Below, in pieces: positions 1-7,384 of a stretch of 64,000 nucleotides of DNA. A program made the translations under genes and the position numbers. The notes below the pieces were generated by a model. The model was not told where the DNA came from. It worked only from the letters and a program-made list of their open reading frames with translations, and did not search any database. How positions within the stretch are numbered: the first letter of the stretch is position 1; each line of letters begins with the position of its first letter. The stretch spans positions 186,001-250,000 of the forward strand of contig NZ_BMUE01000002.1 of the NCBI RefSeq assembly GCF_014650035.1, in the 5' to 3' direction. This DNA comes from Streptomyces lucensis JCM 4490 (GTDB lineage Bacteria > Actinomycetota > Actinomycetes > Streptomycetales > Streptomycetaceae).

Positions 1-71
1 CCCGCCGTGCATGCGCGGTTCCCCTGAGTTGCCGAAAAGCCGGACAGGGTGGCGGGGCGAGGAGTATCTTG

Positions 72-95
72 CCCACCCGGCATATGCCAGGTGGG
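72..95 (-). terminator. hairpin downstream of the first hypothetical gene
   Basis: CCCACC (72-77) pairs with GGTGGG (90-95), and GGCAT/ATGCC continue the stem between them. No T-run follows, as is usual in Streptomyces. It lies just past the stop of the minus-strand gene at 108-476 and is probably its terminator. Confidence 0.5.
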
Positions 96-107
96 TCGGC
101 ACGGCGG

Positions 108-476
108 CTACACGGGATCCGGCGACGTACGTCCCTCGTTGCCGCCCCGCATCAGGTCCCGCCCGAACTCGACCATCTTCTTCGCGTAGTCCTCGGTCCA
201 CTCGGCCCGTTCGGCGATGTCCCCCGGGGTCAGCCGGTCGAACCGGCGCGGGTCGGCCAGCTGGGCAGCCGCGATCGCCTGGAACTCCACGGCCCGGTCG
301 GCGGCGGCACGGAACGCCTGGGCCAGCTCCGTCGCGCGCGTCAGCAGGGCCCGGGGGTCCTCGACCGACTCCAGGTCGAAGAAGTGCTCCGGGTCGGAGG
401 CCGCATCCGCGGGCTCGAAGAGCAGGGGCGCGGGGCGTAGCCGCGGTTCGTTACGACGCGGCGTGGGCTCCGCCAT
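108..476 (-). CDS. conserved hypothetical protein, 122 aa
   Basis: A soluble, acidic 122-residue protein with no signal peptide, membrane segment or motif that I recognise. It looks largely helical (residues 40-110 are rich in Ala, Glu and Arg). The ATG at 476 is preceded by a strong GAGGAGGAG ribosome-binding site. Codon use is typical for the region, so I take it as real. It reads in the same direction as the helicase gene upstream but is separated from it by about 500 bases of repetitive DNA, so a functional link is not implied. No function can be assigned. Confidence 0.7.
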   Translation of the reverse strand: MAEPTPRRNEPRLRPAPLLFEPADAASDPEHFFDLESVEDPRALLTRATELAQAFRAAADRAVEFQAIAAAQLADPRRFDRLTPGDIAERAEWTEDYAKKMVEFGRDLMRGGNEGRTSPDPV

Positions 477-979
477 GTCTTGTCTCCTCCTCGTACGGTT
501 CGCTGGGCGCCGCCTTCAGGTGGGCCACCGTCCATTGTCCCGCGCCCACGCAAGGGGCGGCCCTGGCCGATGGCTCACCCGGTGTCGTTCTCTACGGCTC
601 CCGGCTCGGCCGCCGTTCATCGGGGCTGCCGGCTCACCCGGGGTTCACGAGGGCTGCCGGCTCACCCGGTGTTCGCTCAGGTGTGCCAGGACGGCGTGGT
701 TCGCCTCCCAGCCGTCCGGGCGGTGTCCGTCGGCCGCCTGCGGCGGCGTGCCGGACTGCGTCCGGCGGGGTGGGGGTGCCGGGTGCCGGCCTCTTCCGCG
801 GGTGTGCCGTCGGTCACGGTGCCCAGCTCACCCGGTGTTCGCTCAGGTGTGCCAGGACGGCGTGGTTCGCCTCCCAGCCGTCCGGGCTGTGTCCGTCGGC
901 CGCCTGCGGCGGCGTGCCGGACTGCGTCCGGCGGGGTGGGGGTGCCGGGTGCCGGCCTCTTCCGCGGGTGTGCCGTCGG
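477..979. other. 503-base gene-free stretch with tandem repeats
   Basis: I see no convincing gene here. The left half has short imperfect repeats built around ggctgccggctcacccgg (about 617-670). The right half holds two copies of a 166-bp unit, listed separately. Open frames across it are by-products of GC-rich repeats. Confidence 0.6.
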
Positions 980-1052
980 TCACGGTGCCCAGCTCACCCG
1001 GTGTTCGCTCAGGTGTGCCAGGACGGCGTGGTTCGCCTCCCAGCCGTCCGGG
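661..1052. repeat. 166-bp tandem repeat copying the helicase 3' end
   Basis: Copies lie at 661-826 and 827-992, and a partial third copy of 60 bases lies at 993-1052. That partial copy is the coding sequence for the last helicase residues (GWEANHAVLAHLSEHRVS). The two full copies differ at one base that I can find (position 722 versus 888). Each unit contains the C-terminal coding piece plus about 106 bases of downstream DNA. The unit is not a multiple of three, so the copies cannot extend the protein in frame. Confidence 0.85.
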
Positions 1053-2317
1053 AACTTCACCAGCGTGCCCAGCTGGACCGGTTCCGTGGACGGGTAGTCG
1101 TCCAGGAGGTCGCCCACGCCGGCCCGGCAGACCACGATGCACGCGTGCCGGTGCCGGGAGGCCAGGACGCACAGGCGGCCGGTCTCCAGGTGGAAGGCGG
1201 TGGCGTCGGGGCGGCCGGAGAGCGGGTGCAGGACGACCGTGATGTCGTACTCGCGGCCCTGGAGCCGGTTCGCGGTGTCGACCGTCACGTCCGCCACGCC
1301 CAGGTCGGCGAGGGCCGCGCGGACCGCCGCCGCCTGGTCGCGGTGGGCCGTGCCGACGGCGATGCGGTCGGCGGTGACGGGGGCCGGGTCCGGTGAGCGC
1401 TCCGAGGTCGCCGCGCCGCCCCGGTCCAGCAGGCGGCGCACGACCGCCGCCACCGCGCGCACCGCCTCCGGGTCCGTGCGCGGGGTGTGCCGGGCGGGCA
1501 GCTCCAGCAGGCCCCAGCCGGACTCCGCGGCCTCGTCGATCACCCGGTCCGGGCCGGAGCCGTCGGAGGGCACCGCGAAGGTGAGGCGGCGGTCGCCGTG
1601 GCCGGTGCCGCTGCGGAACGGCGTGTACGGGTAGAACGCATGGGACACCAGCGGGGCCGCGGACGCCGGCAGCCGCCAGGAGACCGGCAGACGGTGCTGG
1701 GGCAGGCCCGGGTTGTGGGCCAGCAGAGTGGTGACCGCGGACGCCGACGGGTCGTAGGACAGGCCCGCCCACTGCTCGCTGCCGACGATCGCGAACGGGT
1801 CCAGCTGCCCCGGGTCGCCCACGAACAGCGCCCGCTCGAACAGGCCGGCCACGGCCAGCAGGGAGTCGGAGCGCATCTGGTACGCCTCGTCGACGATCGC
1901 GTGCCGCCAGGGCTCGTCCACCTTCACGTGCGCCCACTTCGCGGCCGTGGAGAGCACCACCGGCAGGCCGTTCAGGTCGGCCGCCTTCGCGGACGTACGG
2001 ACGCCCGGCAGGCCGTCCAGCGCCTTGTCGTACGCGTCGGCGTCGCTGCTGTGCAGGCGGCCGACGGGCAGCTCGGGGTCCTTCTCGGCGAGCCGCAGGA
2101 CGAGGTCGTCCACCTGGGCGTTGGTCTGCGCCACCACCATCAGCGGGCGGCCCGCGTCCGCCAGCTCCAGGGCGGCGCGCACCACCAGGGTGGACTTGCC
2201 GGCGCCCGGCGGGGAGTCGACCACCACGCCCCGCTCGGTTCCGTGCAGGGTGTCGCGCAGGATCGCGTCGGTGGCGCGGGCGGCCGCGGCCGCCGGGTCG
2301 AAGTCGACGGTCGTCAC
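980..2317 (-). CDS. compact SF1B (Upf1/Dna2-like) helicase/ATPase, 445 aa
   Basis: All core superfamily 1 motifs are visible: Walker A SPPGAGKST (35-43), motif Ia near 62-76, motif II DEAY (143-146), motif III GDPGQ (167-171), motif V VDTANRLQGREYD (346-358) and motif VI ASRHRH (386-391). No accessory domain is attached, so it is close to a minimal helicase core, presumably acting on DNA in the cytoplasm. The GTG start at 2317 overlaps the stop of the upstream gene in a GTGA arrangement, so translation is coupled to the 532-aa protein, and through it to the Cas4-like nuclease. This resembles a Dna2 or AddAB activity split over separate subunits; that comparison is inference. The last 20 codons are duplicated downstream. 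Confidence 0.85.
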   Translation of the reverse strand: MTTVDFDPAAAAARATDAILRDTLHGTERGVVVDSPPGAGKSTLVVRAALELADAGRPLMVVAQTNAQVDDLVLRLAEKDPELPVGRLHSSDADAYDKALDGLPGVRTSAKAADLNGLPVVLSTAAKWAHVKVDEPWRHAIVDEAYQMRSDSLLAVAGLFERALFVGDPGQLDPFAIVGSEQWAGLSYDPSASAVTTLLAHNPGLPQHRLPVSWRLPASAAPLVSHAFYPYTPFRSGTGHGDRRLTFAVPSDGSGPDRVIDEAAESGWGLLELPARHTPRTDPEAVRAVAAVVRRLLDRGGAATSERSPDPAPVTADRIAVGTAHRDQAAAVRAALADLGVADVTVDTANRLQGREYDITVVLHPLSGRPDATAFHLETGRLCVLASRHRHACIVVCRAGVGDLLDDYPSTEPVQLGTLVKFPDGWEANHAVLAHLSEHRVSWAP

Positions 2318-3912
2318 AGCACGTCCTCCTCGGTCACCGTGTCGGGGGCCTCCGCCGCGGGCTCGCCCGGCGGGCCGCCGTGCGTCCACGGGGTCTCCTC
2401 CGGGTCGGGCAGCTTCGCGCCGCCGCGCTGCTCGTGCTCGAACAGCGTGAACAGGACCCGGTCGCCCTTCTCCGGCACCGAACCGGGCTCCGGCTCCTTG
2501 CCGCGGCCCATCTTGTCCACGATCCGCAGCACCAGCAGGTCCCCGTCGGGGGCGGACTCGTGGCCGGCGAACTCCGCCGACTGCGGCTTCCCGCCCAGCG
2601 AGCGGTACACCTTCGCCCGCTCCGCCAGGTGCGGACGGTCGTCCGTGCGGACCGTCACCAGCGGGCGCGGGCTCGGCCGCTTCCCCTCGCTGTACGCCAT
2701 CACGACGTCGGTCACCTCGCCCGCGAAGGCCTCGCCGGCCAGCCGCCGCCCGGCCATCACCAGCGGGTCGTCGAGCGCCTCCTGCGCCTCCAGACGAGCC
2801 TGCTCGCGCTCGCGCGTCGCCAGCTTGTTCGCCGCCGTCACCGCGTCGTCCCGGCGCGGCTGCGGCGGCTCGCCGGCCAGCACCCGGTCGCGGTGGCCGG
2901 TGAACGACCAGCGGTCCCGGGTCCAGCGTTCCTCCACGTGCGCGCCCTCCGGCAGCGCCCGCAGCAGGTCCAGGCCGCGCCACACCGCGTCCCAGGTGGG
3001 CCGGGTGCGGCTCTCCACCAGGTCGCGGATCTCCCGCTCGGCCGCGGTCAGCGCGGCCAGCCGGTCGTCGGCGGCCAGGGCGTCCTCGGCGGCGGCGAGG
3101 GCGCCGCGCGCGCGGTCGTAGCGCTCGACAGCCGGGGCCAGCAGCTTGTTGTCGAAGGCCGGGTCGGTGGCCGGACCCGCGGGCGGGCACAGCAACTGCC
3201 CGGCCGCGTCCCGCTCCAGCTCGGCCCGCCGGGCGGCATCGGCGCCGCTCGCGTCGCCGGGCGGGTCGATCCAGGCGAGGAGAGCGCCCAGGTGCTGGTC
3301 CTCGAGGCTGGACTGGCCGGTGGCCCAGTGCCGGGACAGCACGTCGGTGAGGGCGAGCAGCAGCGCGGAGCCGGGGACCCGGGCCCGCTCGCCGTAGTGG
3401 GTCAGCCACCGGCCGAGCAGCGGCACCCGGGGCGGTGCCGGGTAGGGGGCCTCCGGCTCCTGCTCGGCGGTGCGGCGGAACCGCATCGAGCGGCCGAGCA
3501 GCCGTACCAGGTCCAGGCCGCCGCGGCTCGGCACGATCAGCTGGGGCGCGTCCGCGCACAGCTCGACCTCGACCTTGACCCGCTTGCCGGTCTCCGGGTC
3601 GGTCTCGGTGCGCTCGGCCGCCTCGACCGACTCCGCGTAGGAGTCGATGTACGGCAGGACGACGTCGGCGAGTTCGGCGAGGAACGCGAACCGCAGGTCC
3701 CGGTCGCGGGGCTGCGGCACGACCAGCAGGCGGGGCGCGTCCCGGTCGGTGCCGACGAGCGCGCCGAGCGGGGCGCCGGCCTCGCCGGCGGTGGTGAGCG
3801 GCACGAACACCAGCGGCCGGCCGGACAGGTGCCGGTGCCGGACGGTCGCGGCGGGCTGGGCCCGGCCGCTGCTGACGGCCTCCAGCCGGGCGAGGGCATC
3901 GATCAGCGACAC
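2314..3912 (-). CDS. uncharacterised protein of the helicase-nuclease operon, 532 aa
   Basis: I recognise no domain. The N-terminal 110 residues look alpha/beta. The middle (about 275-310) is Ala/Glu/Arg-rich with coiled-coil character. The C-terminal third (about 400-500) has alternating beta-type segments (PLVTVRTDDR, LLVLRIVDKMG, GDRVLFTLFEH) that could form an OB-like or barrel fold. The last 30 residues are acidic and Pro-rich. The GTG start at 3912 has an excellent GGAGGTGA site five bases away and overlaps the nuclease stop by 10 bases. The 3' end overlaps the helicase start (GTGA). Such tight coupling on both sides suggests a stoichiometric partner, perhaps a DNA-binding or bridging subunit. 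Confidence 0.8.
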   Translation of the reverse strand: MSLIDALARLEAVSSGRAQPAATVRHRHLSGRPLVFVPLTTAGEAGAPLGALVGTDRDAPRLLVVPQPRDRDLRFAFLAELADVVLPYIDSYAESVEAAERTETDPETGKRVKVEVELCADAPQLIVPSRGGLDLVRLLGRSMRFRRTAEQEPEAPYPAPPRVPLLGRWLTHYGERARVPGSALLLALTDVLSRHWATGQSSLEDQHLGALLAWIDPPGDASGADAARRAELERDAAGQLLCPPAGPATDPAFDNKLLAPAVERYDRARGALAAAEDALAADDRLAALTAAEREIRDLVESRTRPTWDAVWRGLDLLRALPEGAHVEERWTRDRWSFTGHRDRVLAGEPPQPRRDDAVTAANKLATREREQARLEAQEALDDPLVMAGRRLAGEAFAGEVTDVVMAYSEGKRPSPRPLVTVRTDDRPHLAERAKVYRSLGGKPQSAEFAGHESAPDGDLLVLRIVDKMGRGKEPEPGSVPEKGDRVLFTLFEHEQRGGAKLPDPEETPWTHGGPPGEPAAEAPDTVTEEDVL

Positions 3913-5198
3913 CGGCTCACCTCCGGGCGGGCGGCGTCCGCCGGGGCCGCGGCACGCGGTCCGGCCGTGCCGTCCGCCGTGCGGGGAGCCTGCGCCGTGC
4001 CGTCTGCCGTACGGAGAGCCTGCGCCCGGCCGCCGGGCTCGCGGAGGGCTTCCGCGCGCAGGGCGGCGGCCCGGCGCAGGGCCGCGACCGCCGGGTCGTC
4101 CGGGTCGCCGCTCTCTCCGCGGGCGGCGGACAGGACGTCCTCGACCGTCGTCAGACCGCCCAGTTCGGCCCGCAGGGAACGGCCGAGGCGGGTGACGGCG
4201 CCGGCGGCCTGCGAGCGCTCCCGGCAGTGGAAGGCCAGTTCGCATGCGGACAGGCACTCGGGCGCGTACGTCGCCGGTACCGCCTCGACGGCGGCGGTCA
4301 GCTCGTCGGAGGGCCGGTCGGGCGCGAAACAGGTGCCCTCGGGAAGGGAGTCGGCGATCTCCTCGATCCGGGTGAGCCGGGCGAGCTGGCGCGCGGTGAC
4401 GGCGCGTTGCTTGCGGACGTCCACGGCACGGCCCGCGGGCAGGTTGGAGAAGTCCTTCGGGCACACCAGCAGCACCCTGTGGTGCACGCGCGGGGCGGGG
4501 GTGAGGCGCGCGGCGACGTCCTCCAGCGCCAGCACGTACACCGCCGCCTGCCGGGCGGCGGCGCCCACCTTCGCGGGGTCCGCCGAGCCGTCCAGCATGG
4601 GGAAGGACTTGATCTCCACCACGGACCAGCTGCCGTCCGGGTGCACCACCACCGCGTCCGGCTCCAGGAAGGCGAGCGAGCCCGCCACGTCCAGCGCCAG
4701 CATCGGGTGGTCCAGCAGCGTCCAGCCGCCCGCGTCCACGGCCTCGCGCAGCGCCAGCGCCGTACGGGCCGTGCGCCCCTCGGGGCCCTGCGCGGTCAGG
4801 TCGGGCACGGCGGCTCCCTCGGGAGGCACGGCGCCCGGGTCCAGGCGGGCGTGCGCCAGCCGCAGCAGCTCGGCGCCGCCGTCCGCCTTCACCTTCGCCT
4901 CGAAGGCGTTGCCCCGGGTCAGCGCGAACTGCGACTGCCCGAAACCGGACGGCGTGCCCAGCGCGCTCGCCAGCCGCGCCTTGTCCACCCCGGCGCCGTC
5001 CAGGATCGCCCGCCTGCGGCACCCGGGGTTCGCGGCGAGCGCCGCGAGGGCGCGCGCGTCCAGGGCCTTGGCCGGTACGTCGGGGCCGCGCAGCTCAGCG
5101 AGCCGGTGCCGGAGCCTCTTCGCCCGCGTCGGCGGGGGAGAGGTCCGGTCCGCCCGCGGCGTCGAGCGGCGACTCGCGCTGCCGTGGAATTCGCTCAC
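3903..5198 (-). CDS. RecB-family PD-(D/E)XK nuclease with Cas4/AddB-type Cys cluster
   Basis: The nuclease motifs are clear: E100 in GNAFEAKVK, D181 in EPDAVVV, E195-I-K197 in VVEIKSFP, then QAAVY (218-222) as the usual Q-x3-Y helix. Four cysteines frame the core: C60 before it, and C315, C319 and C325 (CLSACELAFHC) after it. This is the layout of the 4Fe-4S cluster in Cas4, AddB and Dna2 nucleases, so a DNA exonuclease or end-processing role is likely. No cas genes are nearby. The start is uncertain: GTG 5198 is used here and TTG 5228 is an alternative, neither with a good ribosome-binding site. Either start overlaps the PAP2 gene by over 100 bases, so expression may be coupled. The C-terminal 60 residues are low-complexity. 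Confidence 0.8.
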   Translation of the reverse strand: MSEFHGSASRRSTPRADRTSPPPTRAKRLRHRLAELRGPDVPAKALDARALAALAANPGCRRRAILDGAGVDKARLASALGTPSGFGQSQFALTRGNAFEAKVKADGGAELLRLAHARLDPGAVPPEGAAVPDLTAQGPEGRTARTALALREAVDAGGWTLLDHPMLALDVAGSLAFLEPDAVVVHPDGSWSVVEIKSFPMLDGSADPAKVGAAARQAAVYVLALEDVAARLTPAPRVHHRVLLVCPKDFSNLPAGRAVDVRKQRAVTARQLARLTRIEEIADSLPEGTCFAPDRPSDELTAAVEAVPATYAPECLSACELAFHCRERSQAAGAVTRLGRSLRAELGGLTTVEDVLSAARGESGDPDDPAVAALRRAAALRAEALREPGGRAQALRTADGTAQAPRTADGTAGPRAAAPADAARPEVSRCR

Positions 5199-6039
5199 CC
5201 GCGGAAGTCTGGCATCCGGCACTGACAACCGGGGAACCCGTCCCGCTCGCGACCGGTGCGGGGCGCGGGACCAGGCGGGCCCGCAGCAGGTCCGCGGCCC
5301 GCATCACACGCGGCGCCAGCAGCAGGCCGATGCCCATCACGAGGACGCCCGCGGCCGCGTCCAGGAAGTAGTGGTTGGCGGTGCCCATGACCACGAGCGC
5401 CGTCAGCAGCGGGTAGGCGACGCCGAGGACCTTCGTGAGACGCGTGCCGCCGTGGCGCCACAGCATCACGCCGCACCACAGCGCCCAGCCGACGTGCAGG
5501 CTGGGCATGGCCGCGTACTGGTTGGTCATGCCGCCCATGCCGCGCGGCGCGCTCGCCTCGCCGCCCCACCAGCCGTACGAGCTGTAGTGGGCCATGGTGT
5601 CCACGAAGCCGTTCCCGGCCGAGAGCAGGCGCGGCGGGCAGGTCGGCAGCAGCGTGAAGCCGATGAGGCCCATGAACGTGGACGACATCAGCCAGGTGCG
5701 GGCCGCCCGGTAGTGCCGGGTACGGGCCCGGAAAAGCCAGATGAGGACGGCCGGCGTGACCAGGTAGTGCAGCGAGGCGTACCAGAAGTCGGCCGGCACC
5801 CCGAGCCAGGGCTCACGGGTGAACAACCGGTTGAGCGGGTGCTCGGCGTTCAGGTACAGCAGCTTCTCGACGCGCAGGATCGCCAGACCGTGGTCGACGG
5901 CGCTGTTGACGTCACCGCGCGCGAGCAGGCGGCCCGCCGAGTAGCAGCCGTAGACCAGCAGGATCAGCGGCAGCTCGGTCCACCAGCGCAGCCGGGGGCC
6001 AGGGGCGACCTCGGTGCCCGGTGTCTCGGTCTGCGGCAT
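5095..6039 (-). CDS. PAP2/Aur1-like membrane phosphatase, 314 aa
   Basis: An integral membrane protein with about six hydrophobic segments. It carries the phosphatase signature of the PAP2_3 (inositolphosphoryl transferase, Aur1-like) branch: [10 protein letters not shown], which supplies the first catalytic His, and [13 protein letters not shown], with the second His and the Asp. Members act on lipid phosphates or transfer phospho-head-groups at the membrane; the substrate is not predictable here. The ATG at 6039 follows a GGGGGAGGG ribosome-binding site. The last 50 residues are polar, and their coding DNA overlaps the start of the nuclease gene in another frame, so the hydrophilic tail may exist partly because of that overlap. 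Confidence 0.8.
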   Translation of the reverse strand: MPQTETPGTEVAPGPRLRWWTELPLILLVYGCYSAGRLLARGDVNSAVDHGLAILRVEKLLYLNAEHPLNRLFTREPWLGVPADFWYASLHYLVTPAVLIWLFRARTRHYRAARTWLMSSTFMGLIGFTLLPTCPPRLLSAGNGFVDTMAHYSSYGWWGGEASAPRGMGGMTNQYAAMPSLHVGWALWCGVMLWRHGGTRLTKVLGVAYPLLTALVVMGTANHYFLDAAAGVLVMGIGLLLAPRVMRAADLLRARLVPRPAPVASGTGSPVVSAGCQTSAGERIPRQRESPLDAAGGPDLSPADAGEEAPAPAR

Positions 6040-6275
6040 CCGATCGCCCTCCCCCTTCGGCTGTGCGGCGCCCGGGCGGGCGACCGTGCCACTTTACGGT
6101 GTCCTCACAAGCGCCCATGAGGGGATCCCGTCTCGCTCGTGCGGGCGCTCAGTCCTCGAAGACGTCGGGATCGACCGCCGGGTTGCTCCAGTGGGCGGTG
6201 AGCGATGATGGAGGGACCCCGTCCCCCCTGCTTCCGCGGCGTCCACGCGGCGTCCGCGTTCCGGAAAGGTCTCCC

Positions 6276-6872
6276 ATGGCACCGCGCATTCTGCTGGCCC
6301 GGCACGGACAGACGGCCTGGTCGCTGTCCGGGAAGCACACCGGCCGGACGGACGTGCCGCTGCTGGAGGAGGGCCGGCGCGGGGCCAAGCTGCTCGGGGA
6401 GCGGCTGCACCGCGCTCCGCTGGACGGGCTGGCGGGGGTGGAGGTGCGGACCAGTCCGCTGGTCCGCGCACGCGAGACGTGCGAGCTGGCCGGCTTCGGC
6501 GACCGGGCCACGGAGTGGGACACCCTTATGGAGTGGGACTACGGCGCCTACGAGGGGATGACCCCGGCCGAGATCCAGGCCGTCCGCCCCGGCTGGCTGA
6601 TATGGCGGGACGGCGTCCCGGAGGGCGAGAGCCTCGCGGAGGTCGCGGCGCGCGCGGACGAGGTGGTCGACTGGGCGCGGTCCGCCGACCGTGACGTCCT
6701 GGTCTTCGCCCACGGGCACATCCTGCGGTCGATCGGGGCGCGGTGGCTGGGACTGCCGCTGTCCTTCGCGGCGCGTATACGGCTGAACCCGACGTCGCTG
6801 TCCGTGCTGGGCTGGGCGTACGGGGAGCCGGCGATCGAGAGCTGGAACGACCTGGGCCATCTGGCGGGCTGA
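6276..6872 (+). CDS. histidine phosphatase family protein (phosphoglycerate mutase-like), 198 aa
   Basis: It begins [16 protein letters not shown], giving the RHG motif with the catalytic His at residue 10. The partner motif VFAHGHILR (about 148-156) carries the second catalytic His, and a Glu lies in WDYGAYEGM. The length is right for a cytoplasmic one-domain member. The family removes phosphate from sugar phosphates and other small substrates through a phosphohistidine; the substrate here is unknown. ATG 6276 is chosen because GGAAAGG lies six bases upstream and the family motif starts immediately. It diverges from the PAP2 gene and appears to be monocistronic. Confidence 0.85.
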   Translation: MAPRILLARHGQTAWSLSGKHTGRTDVPLLEEGRRGAKLLGERLHRAPLDGLAGVEVRTSPLVRARETCELAGFGDRATEWDTLMEWDYGAYEGMTPAEIQAVRPGWLIWRDGVPEGESLAEVAARADEVVDWARSADRDVLVFAHGHILRSIGARWLGLPLSFAARIRLNPTSLSVLGWAYGEPAIESWNDLGHLAG

Positions 6873-7384
6873 CCGCCCGCACCGGATCGCCGGTCACCGC
6901 GGCGGCGCGGGGAAGCGCGACCGGCGACTGGTCCGGGCAGGGGGGCCGGTATGCGCGCGTGAGGGGGTACCCCCAGCGCCCGCCCGTGCCGCCCCAGCGG
7001 CACGACTGCCCGCAACGGCGGACCGGTGCCGTGCAAGTGCCGGCGACCGCGACTCCCCAGGGGCGCGGGGCGCGCCCGGCCACGGACGGCCCGCGGCCGC
7101 GGACCGGGCGGTTGGGCCCCGGGGCGGCGGTGCGGCGTCGGTGCCTGCAGCCCCGCAGGGGCGCGGGGAACTGCGCGACCGGCCACGGACGGCCCGCGGT
7201 TGTTCCGGCCAGGGTGGCGGCTTGCCCGCGCGTGCGGGGTGCCGCGGCGCCCACCCGTGCCGCCCCAGCGGCACGACTGCCCGCAGCGGCGGGTGGTGAC
7301 GTGCGGATACCGGCGACCGCGACTCCTCAGGGGCGCGGGGAACTGCGCGAGCGGCCGCGGACGGCCCGCGGCGGCCCGGCGACG
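6873..7384. repeat. 512-base gene-free region with dispersed-type Streptomyces repeats
   Basis: Two long imperfect direct copies lie about 271 bases apart (roughly 6930-7100 and 7200-7372). Each contains gtgccgccccagcggcacga followed by ccggcgaccgcgactc and a caggggcgcgggg element. A third partial copy (7149-7199) has only the caggggcgcggggaactgcg part with the cacggacggcccgcgg that follows it. I recall this last motif as common between Streptomyces genes. No gene is supported; the elements can fold into GC-rich hairpins and may end transcription from both sides. Confidence 0.7.

Noticed and set aside
477..979. Tandem 166-bp units as a CRISPR-like or mobile element
   Set aside because: The units are adjacent copies of the neighbouring gene end without spacers, terminal inverted repeats or transposase.
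3903..5198. Possible Cas4 of a CRISPR system
   Set aside because: No other cas gene, no repeat-spacer array in the window, and the genes linked to it are a helicase and an unknown protein.
2380..6120. 1246-codon open frame on the plus strand
   Set aside because: Antisense to four well-supported minus-strand genes; it is the usual GC-rich mirror frame and has Arg/Val/Gly-biased composition without domains.
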